This document shows positions 1-6,974 of a stretch of 8,948 nucleotides of DNA, piece after piece. How positions within the stretch are numbered: position 1 is the stretch's first letter; the number at the start of each line of letters is the position of its first letter. The stretch spans positions 1-8,948 of the forward strand of contig JBEKNT010000275.1 in NCBI GenBank assembly GCA_049522565.1, read 5' to 3'. The DNA comes from JASHVB01 sp049522565 (GTDB lineage Bacteria > Pseudomonadota > Alphaproteobacteria > Acetobacterales > Acetobacteraceae). The position numbers and the translations under genes are program-made. A model generated the notes under the pieces. That model was given only the letters and a program-made list of their open reading frames with translations, was not told the DNA's origin and ran no database searches.

Positions 1-60
1 TCCGGCGGGCCACTTACCCACAGCTCCTACACCACCTCCTGGGGCACGACCCGCCCGGCG
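1..60. other. Unassigned flank left of the IS66 element
   Basis: This GC-rich flank has no gene I can recognise. One + strand frame beginning at base 3 stays open across it and stops at 84-86, inside the IS66 left end. It could be the tail of a gene interrupted by the IS66 element, but nothing in its residues identifies a family. The 10-mer ccggcgggcc occurs at 2-11 and again at 55-64, immediately before the IS66 inverted repeat. I cannot tell whether that repeat means anything. Confidence 0.3.
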
Positions 61-62
61 GG

Positions 63-78
63 CCGGTGAGCACCGCCT
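63..78 (+). repeat. IS66 left terminal inverted repeat (inner part)
   Basis: The block ccggtgagcaccgcct pairs with the right end of the same element (3963-3978), with mismatches only at two positions. The outermost bases expected by comparison with the right end (GTTAGCGC) are absent, so the extreme left tip is diverged or lost. Confidence 0.6.
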
Positions 79-147
79 TGCGGTAGCCCAGGCCAGTATG
101 CCGATGCTGGTGACCTTAAAGCGCTGCTTAAGGTCGAGCCTAAGGCG

Positions 148-537
148 ATGTCGAACGGCACGGTGGAGATCCTCGTCGGTAAGGAGCGGCGGCGCCGCAG
201 GGGCCTGGAATAGAAGCCGCGGATCGTCGCCGAGACGCATGAACCCGGCGCCAGCGTGCGTGCGGTGGCAGCGCGTCACGACGTTTCTCCGAGCCTGCTG
301 CATAGCTGGCGGCGCCAGGTGCGTGAGGGTCGGCTCGCTGCGAGACCGACGGCGAGGTTTGTGCCTGTGCGCGTGGCGGATGCGGCCCAGCCTCCTGCGG
401 TGGCGGCACCGCCGCCCAAAGATCTGCCCGGCGCGGCGACGATCGAGATCGAGTTGCCGGACGGCTGCCGCCTGCGTGTTGGCAATGCTGTCAGCACAAC
501 GATGCTGCGCCGCGTGGTGGCGGCGCTGCGTGGATGA
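148..537 (+). pseudogene. tnpA: IS66 TnpA accessory protein, amber-interrupted
   Basis: TnpA is the small helix-turn-helix accessory protein of IS66 elements, needed with TnpB and TnpC for transposition. Reading from ATG 148 gives about 129 codons. An arginine-rich N-terminus is followed by a TAG at 211-213, then by the conserved HTH stretch with PGASVRAVAARHDVS and SLLHSWRRQ, a proline/alanine linker, and the C-terminal strand IEIELPDGCRLRV ending in LRRVVAALRG. The TAG lies where homologues have a sense codon of the first helix, so full-length product needs readthrough. An internal start at 256 would give 93 residues covering most of the HTH. The TGA stop overlaps the tnpB ATG. No strong ribosome site precedes 148. 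Confidence 0.8.
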
Positions 538-683
538 TCGCGCCGCCGCCTGGCGTGCATGTCTGGCTGGCGTGCGGCTTCACCGACATGCAAAGGCTTC
601 GACGGTTTGGCGTCTCTGGCGCAGCACCAGCTCGGCAAGGACGCCTTCAGCGGTCAGTTGTTCGCCTTCCGCGGCCGGCGCGG
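534..683 (+). pseudogene. tnpB: IS66 TnpB (Orf2-like), 5' part, frameshifted and split
   Basis: TnpB is the small 'Orf2' protein of IS66 elements, of unknown biochemical role. The start at ATG 534 overlaps the tnpA stop, and the first residues (MIAPPPGVHVWLACGFTDM) are typical. A frameshift follows near 590-595: the conserved continuation, with FDGLASLAQHQLGKDAFSG and QLFAFRGRRG, is in a different + frame. The homology stops abruptly after RGRRG at 682-684, where the serine-recombinase unit begins. The C-terminal half resumes at 3289. In family members RGRR is followed by G-D-L-V-K-V-L, exactly what is found on the far side of the insert. Confidence 0.85.
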
Positions 684-714
684 GAGTCGTGCGACATAGT
701 GCATCCTTCCGATC
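684..714. other. Putative attP-derived arm, left junction of unit 1
   Basis: The junction is at CGG 681-683. The first 23 bases after the core GG (from 684) and the first 23 bases inward from the other junction (from 3288, - strand) agree at 12 positions, including GA at the start, a CG-x-CAT block and G-x-AT. Both arms also contain CCGATC slightly further in. Such imperfect dyads flanking a 2 bp core are typical of LSR attP sites. The pairing was done by eye and its significance was not computed. Confidence 0.5.
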
Positions 715-2803
715 AAAACCCAGGCAGCCTGAGCGTCTTATCTCCTTGCAGAACGCGGTAGTTTCGCGGGCGGCGATCGATGATCGCCTGGATGCCTCGC
801 CTGACGGCGTCAGAGGTAAGTGCGGCGACCGGTATCTGCCACGGCGCGGATGGCGCAAGCTGCGTGGCGGGAAGAACCTTGTCGCGTATCAGTTTGTGAA
901 CTGAGCCGCCGCAGATCCTCAACTGCTTTGCCGCTTGATCCACCGAGACCGTCTCGGGTCGCTCGGCGGCCGGGTCGAACACCGCGATCCCCAGCCGCTC
1001 GCGCAGCTCCCGCACACGGACGGTGGTTCAGGACTTGCCGTCGGCGGCCTTGCAGCGCATCCGGTTCATGGTGATGGCCACCTCGCGATCGGGCCATTGG
1101 CCGCCGAGCTTGCGAACGGCTTCACCCGGGCTGATCTGCCGCCCCTCCGGGTAGCGCCCGCAGCGGACCCTCGCGACGCGCAGCTCGGTATGGCGTCCAC
1201 CTACCCAATGAACGGTGACAATGGCTTCATTGGTCCCGCCGTCCAGATCGATCAGCACCTCACTTATAAGTATATGAGTGATCCGCTGCTTGATCTTGGC
1301 ATCCGTGCCGGGAGCATTCCATACGGCTGGCAGGTCGTGTGCCAAAGCCATCAGTGCCGCTTCATCGATCTTCGGCCGCAGCGCGGTGGCGGTGTCATGT
1401 TGCTTGATGCGCTCCTCGATTGCGGCAACGCGCTCAAGCGCTGCATTCCATCGGTTCTCGAGTTCGCGCGCCACTAGGCGCTTGGTCGGATCGACGGATT
1501 CGTACCGGCGTGCCGCCAGTGACGCCTCGAAGCGCGCCTCTTCGAGTTCTCGACAGAGGGCCTGCCGGATATCCGCATCGACGGACGCAGACTGATTGAC
1601 TGCCCGGATGGCGGCCTCGATGGTATGGCCGGCGACTGCCTCAACGATCTGGGCGACGACGGCGCGATCCACGCGGATCCCGCCGATGCCGATGCAGTTC
1701 CACCTTCCGATATGGCTGTCGTCTCCGCGGCAGAAGTAGCGATGCGCATGGCCTGCGGCCGATCCATAGAACACTCGCATGGTCCGGCCGCAGCGGCCAC
1801 ACCGGACCAGACCGGACAGCAGTGCCCGGCCGCCACGAGCGGACTTCCGGTCGGTGCGGCGCTGCATGTGGGCGTTCTCCGAAATCAACTGCTGATTCGC
1901 TTCGAACTGCTCCCAGCTTATGTAGCCCGGATGATGGTCCTGCAGCAGCACATTCCATTCTGTCCGTGGCTTGGTGTGACCGGTGGTCTTGCGTGGCCGC
2001 CCGTTCACCACCGATGTCCGCTGGGTGGCCCGGCCAAACACATAGGCGCCGGCATAGACCGGATGCCGCAGGATCTGCAGCACACTGTGATAGGCCGCAG
2101 GCCGTCACTCGATCCGGCAGACCGTGGTGTTGCGTCGCACGACCGGCAGCTTCAAGCCCGCATCCTGCAACCACAGCATTACCTGGCGGGCGCTGCCGAC
2201 TTCACGGAACTTATCGAATACCAGCCGGATCGTATCGGCGAGCCGCTGGTCCGGGTCCATCTCGATGAGCCCGATCTCGTTCCAGCAAAAGCCCGGGGGC
2301 AGCGCAAAACGCAGTTCGCCGCGTCGAGCCTTGGAGTCGCGTGCGGCGAGGCCGCGCTGTCGCAGCAGGCTCAACTCATACTCGGACATGGTACCCTTGA
2401 GCCCGAGCAACAGCCGGTCGTTCACCAGGCGCGGATCGTAGGTTCCGTCCGGATCGATCACCAGGGTGCCGACCAGGGCGCACAGATCAACCAGATGGTG
2501 CCAGTCCCGCCCATTGCGGGCGAGACGGGACGCCTCGATGCAGAACACGGCACCGACCGAACCGGTACAGACGGAGGCGACCAGCTTCTGGAAGCCCGGT
2601 CGCTCGACCAGCCCCGAGCCGGAGCGACCCAGATCGTCATCGATGACTGCGACCGAGGCGAACCCGAGGCTGCGGGCTGCATCAGCCAAGCCATACTGGC
2701 GCCGCTGGCTCTCGGTATGTTCTGCCACTTGGCCCATGGTCGATTGGCGGACATAAACGACCGCGCCACGGCCGAGGTGATCAGGCGTGATCTTCGGACT
2801 CAT
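713..2803 (-). pseudogene. Large serine recombinase 1 with two in-frame TGA codons
   Basis: This site-specific DNA integrase is 696 codons from ATG 2803, which is preceded by AGAAGGAGCG on the - strand. The N-terminal resolvase domain has the nucleophile Ser21 in VVYVRQST and the arginines of SRLAR (about 93 and 96), plus IDDDLGRSG. The Recombinase domain follows, with NPVYAGAY-like HPVYAGAYVFG, then a zinc ribbon (RCGRCGRTM, later Cys in YFC and NCIG), a coiled-coil region rich in E/R, and a C-terminal HTH domain (DQAAKQLRICGGSVHKLIR) ending LRLPGF. TGA replaces a sense codon at 2105-2107 (codon 233) and 1028-1030 (codon 592); everything between and after stays in frame and conserved. In recombinase 2 the aligned residues are Trp and Phe. 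Either the gene is recently dead or UGA is read through. Its 5' end overlaps a small ORF by 4 bases. Confidence 0.87.
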
Positions 2804-2967
2804 CGCGCGCTCCTTCTGTTGGGCGTCGTCGCGACGGCCGCGCCGAACGCTTCGAGCAGCAGATCGGCCAATGCCTGCACCAACTCCGCCGGAGCAGGCG
2901 TCATCGGCGGTACGGTCTCCTTGCGATCGAGCGGTAGGGGGAGTTGCATGTGTCGTCGGTTCGCCAC
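2800..2967 (-). CDS. 55-residue partner ORF upstream of recombinase 1
   Basis: A GTG start at 2965-2967 is preceded by a strong GAGGAGG ribosome site. The ORF ends with TGA 2800-2802, which overlaps the recombinase ATG as ATGA, so the two are probably translationally coupled. The product starts VANRRHMQLPLPLD and continues into a predicted amphipathic helix (PAELVQALADLLLEAFGAA) and a short basic tail. I recognise no named family. Small helical proteins directly before the recombinase are seen in both units of this window. A role in controlling integration direction or recombinase dosage is a guess. The strong ribosome site and the coupling are the main evidence that it is real. Confidence 0.6.
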   Translation of the reverse strand: MANRRHMQLPLPLDRKETVPPMTPAPAELVQALADLLLEAFGAAVATTPNRRSAR

Positions 2968-3250
2968 CGGGTACCTCCTCTTCAGGTGAGTGGTTCGATG
3001 TTCGACGGCGTGCCGAGTCTGGCAGATGAGCGGTGAGAACCGCGCGAAGCTCGTTCAGAGCGTCGATCCCGATCTCGGGCGGTCCGACTGAGATGGCCGC
3101 ACACGCGGCGGCATCGCACATCCAGGCGGGAACCTCCCGTGAGACGCCGGCACGTACCTCAAGATAGAGGATCTCGCGGCCATCACGCCGCGTTCGCTGA
3201 TACAGTCGCAGCCGCTCGCCGTGCAGCGGATGCCAGCGATACGCGACCAC
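2804..3250 (-). CDS. DUF5372-like small ORF, open in frame into recombinase 1
   Basis: From a GTG at 3248-3250 this frame reads VVAYRWHPLHGERLRLYQRT, then REILYLEVRAGVSREVPAWM and a Cys/Ala-rich helix. This resembles DUF5372-type proteins, small proteins of unknown function often found beside recombinase genes ('W/F-HPLxGxx' near the N-terminus, a strand, then 'VPxxW'). The recognisable part is about 75 residues. Beyond it the frame has no stop and runs, in register, into the recombinase ATG at 2803. The last 55 codons overlap the 55-residue ORF in another frame, so that tail is probably not under coding constraint. The start is uncertain: no good ribosome site is seen, and the product begins only 38 bp from the integration junction. 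Confidence 0.55.
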
Positions 3251-3257
3251 GACATAT

Positions 3258-3290
3258 TGCGATCGGTATCCTGAATGACGTGTGGTTCGG
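3258..3290. other. Putative attP-derived arm, right junction of unit 1
   Basis: This is the partner of the arm at 684-714. Read on the - strand from 3288 it starts GAACCACACGTCATTCAGGA. The CGG core at 3288-3290 is followed by the tnpB continuation cgacttggtg. The reconstructed empty site would read cggcgCGGcgacttgg. Confidence 0.5.
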
Positions 3291-3486
3291 CGACTTGGTG
3301 AAGGTGCTGAGCTGGGATGGGCAGGGGCTGTGCCTCCATGCCAAGCGTCTAGAGAAGGGGCGCTTCGTCTGGCCGCAAGCGAAGGATGGCACGGTGTCGT
3401 TGACCGCGGCACAACTATCGATGCTGCTGGAAGGCATCGACTGGCGGGTGCCGGTACGCACGTGGCGTCCGGAGATGGCGGGATGA
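3289..3486 (+). pseudogene. tnpB: IS66 TnpB, 3' part
   Basis: This is the second half of the split tnpB. From codon GGC at 3289 it reads GDLVKVLSWDGQGLCLHAKR, then the block with GRFVWPQAKDG, QLSMLLEGIDW and the terminal RTWRPEMAG, ending in TGA 3484-3486. These are the hallmark C-terminal motifs of IS66 TnpB. Joining codon 682-684 (RGRRG) to 3289-3291 restores an uninterrupted protein. This half is free of frameshifts, so the decay of the 5' half and the insertion may be separate events. Confidence 0.88.
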
Positions 3487-3534
3487 TCAAATTAGTACTT
3501 GGCGCGACGCGAATCGATCATGGAAGATTCGCGA

Positions 3535-3929
3535 CATGCCAGCACCGCTCGATCCCGCAACGCTGCCGCGCAATGTTCGTAGCGCTGCGCGGCCTGCTGC
3601 TGGCGCGTGAAGCGAAGCATGCGGCGGAACATGAACAACAGGCGAGTGAACTTAACGCGGCACGCGAGGGACTGAAAGCGCAGGTGCTGCGCAATGAGCA
3701 ATTGAAGCTCCGCCCTGGCCAAATTGCTGCGCGAACGGCCGGTGGCGAGCGTGCCGCCGCGATCTACTCGCTGACCGAGACGGCAAAGCTGAACGCCCTC
3801 GATCCCGAGAATTATCTGCGCCAGGTGCTGGAACGCATCGCCGAACATCCGGTCAAGCGGGTCCATGAACTGCTGCCGTGGAACCTCACCGGCGTTCGGG
3901 TGCGGTTGGATCAGCGAAACGCGGCCTGA
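3535..3929 (+). pseudogene. tnpC: IS66 transposase TnpC with frameshifts and large internal deletion
   Basis: TnpC is the DDE transposase of IS66 elements. The likely start, ATG 3535, reads MPAPLDPATLPRNVRS. A frameshift near 3583 leads into a coiled-coil-like N-terminal segment containing LRGLLLAREAKHAAEHE and LKAQVLRNEQLKL (to about 3715). The next motif (LAKLLRER, in the neighbouring frame) is cut off near 3740 and joined to the family's extreme C-terminus, seen as GGERAAAIYSLTETAKLN, then DPENYLRQVLERIAEHP and HELLPWN, ending with TGA at 3927-3929. The DDE core and zinc-binding region are missing, so more than 350 residues have been lost compared with a usual 500-residue protein. No catalytic function is possible. 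Confidence 0.82.
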
Positions 3930-3960
3930 GCCGGATTATGCCTTATACGCGTGGCTGATC

Positions 3961-3986
3961 GTAGGCGGGGCTGACCGGGCGCTAAC
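3961..3986 (-). repeat. IS66 right terminal inverted repeat
   Basis: Reading inward on the - strand from 3986 gives GTTAGCGCCCGGTCAG and then CCCCGCCTAC. This resembles the usual GTAAGCG-type IS66 tip and pairs with 63-78 at the left end. It lies about 32 bp beyond the tnpC stop, the expected distance. No convincing 8 bp target duplication flanks the two ends, perhaps because the left tip has eroded. Confidence 0.65.
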
Positions 3987-4090
3987 GCAGGTCCGCTTTC
4001 CCGCGGCGTTGCGGATTTCGATGGAAAACCAGCTGACCGGGATGGCATCCGCGGCGCCGCGCAGCGGCACGCCGGAGAGCCAACGGCAAA
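3987..4090. other. Unassigned spacer between IS66 and IS1380 elements
   Basis: About 100 bp lie between the IS66 right end and the presumed IS1380 3' end. A short open frame crosses it on the + strand and stops at 4093-4095 (RFPAALRISMENQLTGM and so on), but it starts inside the IS66 remnant and matches nothing I recognise. It may be a sliver of the original target DNA. Confidence 0.4.
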
Positions 4091-4191
4091 CCTAAATCCG
4101 GCAGTTGGATCGGTGTTTAGTCAGGTGGCGTTGACTGTGTGCAACCCAAGGTTGGCGTTCAAGCCGGGCTGAGGCGGATTGGCGGCCGAAG

Positions 4192-4584
4192 TTATCGCCC
4201 TTTGAGGAAGTACCGCAGTGCCTCGCTGAGAATGCGGTACCATCGTTCGAGTGGATCCAACTGCTCCGCAGTTTCCCGCAAGTCAGCCAGGAACTCGGCG
4301 ATGCGGACATAGGCGCGGTCCGCCTTGTCCGGCAGGCCGTGCGCGCTGCTGATGGTCAGTGTCACCTGGCCAGCATGTTGCGTTCGCCGTGCAATCGCTG
4401 ACACAGCAGGGGCCGGCTGGTGATCACCTCGCGATGATGCTCCCGGACCAGCCAGGCGGACGAACAGGCTTCACCAGTTGTATATCATCGCCACGATGCC
4501 TGAGGCCAGCCGACAGCGCTTCAGGTCGTGCGTGGTGAAACCGCCCCAGACCCACTGATTCTTCAGTTCATCGAAGTTGTTCTC
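4192..4584 (-). pseudogene. IS1380-family transposase, 3' part
   Basis: This resumes the gene with the catalytic Glu codon GAG (4582-4584): ENNFDELKNQWVWGGFTTH, then RCRL and IVAMIYNW, followed by an in-frame TGA at 4471-4473 where the family has a second Trp (YNWWSLFVRL). Near 4450 an extra G shifts the frame, and about 40 bases later a one-base loss restores it. The C-terminus AIARRTQHAGQVTLTIS ... LERWYRILSEALRYFLKGR is intact, with TAA at 4192-4194. Joined to the 5' part through the shared GA, the box reads YRDRADCENNFDELK, a perfect Y-x2-R-x3-E-x6-K. Total length would be about 483 residues, usual for the family. Confidence 0.86.
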
Positions 4585-4590
4585 GATATC
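4552..4590. repeat. Left junction of unit 2 (att core TC and flanking repeat)
   Basis: The core is TC at 4583-4584. Left of it is IS1380 coding sequence (NNFDELKNQW in reverse); right of it, gatatcccat begins the unit. The string tcgatatc (4583-4590) recurs at 6991-6998. A second shared 12-mer, ccactgattctt, lies at 4552-4563 here and at 6961-6972 inside the unit's right end. Confidence 0.65.
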
Positions 4591-4613
4591 CCATAGAGGC
4601 TGCCGCTGATAAG

Positions 4614-4639
4614 TTGACAGGACTCGGCACGGTGCCGAG
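4614..4639 (+). promoter_or_regulatory. Possible promoter -35 box with overlapping dyad
   Basis: TTGACA at 4614-4619 is a consensus -35 hexamer. Directly after it lies a perfect 8 bp inverted repeat with a one-base centre, CTCGGCAC-g-GTGCCGAG (4623-4639). It sits about 180 bp before the recombinase start, inside the unit. No good -10 box is seen 17 bp downstream, so the promoter call is weak. The dyad could be an operator or a recombinase-binding site. Confidence 0.3.
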
Positions 4640-4678
4640 AGTGGGGGTTCCAAGCGCTGAGCGCACTGGCGCACTGGC

Positions 4679-4942
4679 TTGGGTCCCGCGCTGAGCGAAT
4701 GCCGACCCCCGCCGATCTGGGAGACGCTGCCGGCGGAACGGCGGCGGGGCGTGTTGCTGGTGCTCGGGCAGATGGCCCTGCGGCAAATCCGGAGCGCATC
4801 AGTCGCCGAGGAGACAGCCGATGATGCAGGGCGATCTGTTGCTGCCTCAGGGCAGCGGCCGACAGTCGGGCAAGATCGTCCGGCGGCATCAGGAACGTCT
4901 GGCGATCGTCTACATCCGCCAGTCCACGGTGCAGCAGGTTGA
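4679..4942 (+). CDS. Small ORF overlapping the start of recombinase 2
   Basis: A frame from TTG 4679 runs to TGA 4940-4942, overlapping the first 40 codons of the recombinase in another frame. The N-terminal half has PPIWETLPAERRRGVLLVLG followed by QMALRQI, a pattern of short helix, basic stretch and amphipathic helix that I recall from small proteins preceding LSR genes. The half beyond about 4821 is probably unconstrained. It is the positional counterpart of the 55-residue ORF of unit 1, although I see no clear sequence identity. Start codon and ribosome site are unclear; an ATG at 4699, near the candidate start, is in a different frame. Confidence 0.45.
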   Translation: MGPALSECRPPPIWETLPAERRRGVLLVLGQMALRQIRSASVAEETADDAGRSVAASGQRPTVGQDRPAASGTSGDRLHPPVHGAAG

Positions 4943-6974
4943 GCGCCACCAGGAATCGACCCGGCTGCAATACGGGCTGGTCGATCGGGCGCTTCAGTAT
5001 GGCTGGGCGCGCGAGACGATCGTGGTGATCGACGACGATCTCGGCCGCTCGGGTGCGACGGTGGAAGGGCGGCTGGGCTTCCAGCGCCTGGTCGCGGAAG
5101 TCGGTCTCGGTCATGTTGGGCTGGTGCTTGGCATTGAGATGTCGCGACTGGCGCGGTCGTGCCGGGACTGGCACCAGTTGCTGGAGATCTGCGCGCTGTT
5201 CGACACGCTGATCGGCGATGCGGATGGCATCTATGATCCGGCGAACTACAATGACCGCCTGCTGCTGGGCCTCAAGGGCACGATGTCGGAAGCGGAGCTG
5301 CACATCCTCAAGGCGCGCATGCTGGCCGGGCGCAAGGCCAAGGCGCGGCGCGGTGAGCTCGGCAAGCCGGTGCCGATGGGCTATGTGCGGCGCGCCTCGG
5401 GCGAGGTGGCGTTGGACCCCGACGAGCAAGCGCAGGCAACGATCCGGCTGGTGTTCGAGCTGTTCGAGCGGTTCCGCACGGTCGGCCAGGTGATGCGGTA
5501 CCTGGTCGAGCACGATATCCGGCTGCCGGTGCGCACGCGCGGCGGCCCCGGCAAGGGGGAACTGACCTGGCATCGGGTCAACCGCCCCTCGCTGCACAAC
5601 CTGTTTGCCAATCCGATCTACGCTGGTGCCTACGTCTGGGGCATGCGGCCGACCGAGAAGCGGCGGCAGAAGCCGGGGCGTCCGGGAACCGGCCGGCGAT
5701 CCTACGCCGCCGAAGCGGCGGAGGTGTTCCTGCCGGACCGGGTGCCGGCTTACATCAGTTGGGAGCTATACCGGCGCAATCGGGCGCAGGTGCAGTCCAA
5801 CATGGCGGCTCGCGGCGGTCCGGTGCGAGCCGGCAGTGCCTTGCTCTCCGGCCTTGTGGTGTGTGGCCGCTGCGGGCTTCGCATGGGTGCGCACTATAAT
5901 AATAACGGTCACACCGCGCGCTATAGCTGCGGCGCCATGAAGTCGAGCTACGGCGATGCGCTGTGCCAATCGCTCAAGGCGGCACCGCTCGATGCGCTGG
6001 TAAGCCGGCTGGTGCTGACAGCGATCGAGCCGGCGGCGCTGGAAGCCAGCCTGGCACTCGCTGCCGACCTCGAAGCCGAGCGTGCGGCACTCGATCGGCA
6101 TTGGCCGCAACGTCTGGAGCGTGCCGGTTATCAAGTTGATCGTGCGCATCGGCAATATGCTGCGGTCGATCCGGAGAACCGGCTGGTGGCCCGCACGCTG
6201 GAACGAGGCTGGGAAGAAGCCTTGGCCGCCCAGGTCCGGCTTGCGGCCGACTACGAGCAGGATCGCCGCCAGCGCGCGGCGACGCCGAGCCCGGCCGAGT
6301 GCGCTGCCCTTCGCACGCTGGCGCAAGACGTGCCGGCGCTGTGGAACGCCGCGACCACGACACAGGCGGAGCGGCAGACCATCGTCCGGCTGTTGCTCGA
6401 GCGGGTGCTGGTCGAGGTGGTCGACGCGACCGAGCAACTCCGGGTGGAGTGCCACTGGCACGGCGGGCATCGTACGCAGCATCGGTTGACCCGGCCGGTT
6501 GCGCGTCTGAAGACGCTCAGCACTTACCCCGAACTGGTGCATCGCGCTGGCGAGCTGCGCCAGGCCGGCCATGGCTTCGCCGTGATCGCAGAAATGCTCA
6601 ATGGCGAGGGTTGGCGACCCGCCAAGCGACGCGACACGTTCAACGCGCCGATGGTGCACCATCTGCTGACCAGGGCCGGCGTCATCGCACCCAAGTACCG
6701 GCGTTGCGCACGCGAGATCGAGCGCGGAGCCAACGAATGGACGATCCGGGAACTCGCTGCGCAGATCGGCATGCCCGAGTCGACGCTCTATAATTGGGTC
6801 CAACAAGGTCGCTTACGCAGCCGCGTGGTGCAAACCAGCGTTGGTCGTGCTAAATTGGTGCAGGCCGATGCGGAGACGATCAGCGCACTGAAGGCTATCC
6901 GAACGACGCCTGCCCCGTGGCACCGCAGGCCGCCGCCGCTTGCACAAGCCAACAGCCACGCCACTGATTCTTGA
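4821..6974 (+). CDS. Large serine recombinase 2 (intact, 717 residues)
   Basis: This site-specific integrase should cut two att sites with 2 bp staggered breaks and rejoin them through a Ser-DNA intermediate. ATG 4821 follows GAGGAGA at a 7 base spacing. The resolvase domain has catalytic Ser35 in VYIRQST, IDDDLGRSG (70-78) and SRLAR (Arg109, Arg112). The Recombinase domain follows, with ANPIYAGAYVWG near 260-272. The zinc ribbon Cys are 348, 351, 370 and 382. Residues 400-500 are Glu/Arg/Ala-rich, consistent with the LSR coiled-coil. A C-terminal HTH is seen near 640-665 (WTIRELAAQIGMPESTLYNW). All expected catalytic residues are present and the frame is unbroken, in contrast to everything around it. 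It ends 22 bp from the att core. Confidence 0.93.
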   Translation: MMQGDLLLPQGSGRQSGKIVRRHQERLAIVYIRQSTVQQVERHQESTRLQYGLVDRALQYGWARETIVVIDDDLGRSGATVEGRLGFQRLVAEVGLGHVGLVLGIEMSRLARSCRDWHQLLEICALFDTLIGDADGIYDPANYNDRLLLGLKGTMSEAELHILKARMLAGRKAKARRGELGKPVPMGYVRRASGEVALDPDEQAQATIRLVFELFERFRTVGQVMRYLVEHDIRLPVRTRGGPGKGELTWHRVNRPSLHNLFANPIYAGAYVWGMRPTEKRRQKPGRPGTGRRSYAAEAAEVFLPDRVPAYISWELYRRNRAQVQSNMAARGGPVRAGSALLSGLVVCGRCGLRMGAHYNNNGHTARYSCGAMKSSYGDALCQSLKAAPLDALVSRLVLTAIEPAALEASLALAADLEAERAALDRHWPQRLERAGYQVDRAHRQYAAVDPENRLVARTLERGWEEALAAQVRLAADYEQDRRQRAATPSPAECAALRTLAQDVPALWNAATTTQAERQTIVRLLLERVLVEVVDATEQLRVECHWHGGHRTQHRLTRPVARLKTLSTYPELVHRAGELRQAGHGFAVIAEMLNGEGWRPAKRRDTFNAPMVHHLLTRAGVIAPKYRRCAREIERGANEWTIRELAAQIGMPESTLYNWVQQGRLRSRVVQTSVGRAKLVQADAETISALKAIRTTPAPWHRRPPPLAQANSHATDS

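Larger units (their letters stand above)
684..3290 (-). mobile_element. Large-serine-recombinase unit 1, integrated in IS66 tnpB
   Basis: This 2607 bp insert interrupts tnpB between RGRRG and GDLVKVL. It carries three - strand genes: a DUF5372-like ORF, a 55-residue ORF and an LSR. The only sequence shared by the two junctions is CGG (681-683 and 3288-3290), consistent with the 2 bp crossover core of serine recombinases and not with a transposase target duplication. The recombinase stop is 30 bp from one junction, and the first small ORF starts 38 bp from the other. The unit carries nothing but its own mobility genes. Whether it can still move is doubtful because the LSR contains two in-frame stops. 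Confidence 0.8.
61..3986 (+). mobile_element. Degenerate IS66-family element split by a serine-recombinase unit
   Basis: The gene order tnpA-tnpB-tnpC, with tnpA and tnpB overlapping at ATGA, is the standard IS66 layout. Imperfect inverted repeats bound it. The right end at 3961-3986 reads, inward on the - strand, GTTAGCGCCCGGTCAG and so on; the left end at 63-78 has the matching inner block with CCGGT, AGC and CCGCCT. All three genes are broken: an amber codon in tnpA, a frameshift plus a 2.6 kb insertion in tnpB, and frameshifts plus a central deletion in tnpC. Without the insertion the element is about 1.3 kb, against roughly 2.5 kb for a complete member. It cannot transpose on its own, but its ends might still be used in trans. 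Confidence 0.8.

Noticed and set aside
1..17. Possible right tip of another IS66 element (ends in ttac)
   Set aside because: Only a few bases resemble the GTAAG-type tip, and no adjoining IS66 coding sequence is visible.
98..904. 268-codon + strand frame covering the left part
   Set aside because: It runs through tnpA, tnpB and into unit 1, out of frame with tnpA and the conserved tnpB blocks. It is not a gene.
1625..2989. Long + strand open frame of 454 codons
   Set aside because: It is antisense to recombinase 1, has low-complexity composition with no family motif, and crosses the small ORFs. It is a GC-driven shadow.
4563..5597. Long - strand open frames antisense to recombinase 2 (also 5766-6806)
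   Set aside because: They mirror conserved recombinase codons, are rich in His/Arg/Gln, and cross the element junction. They show no motif or ribosome site.
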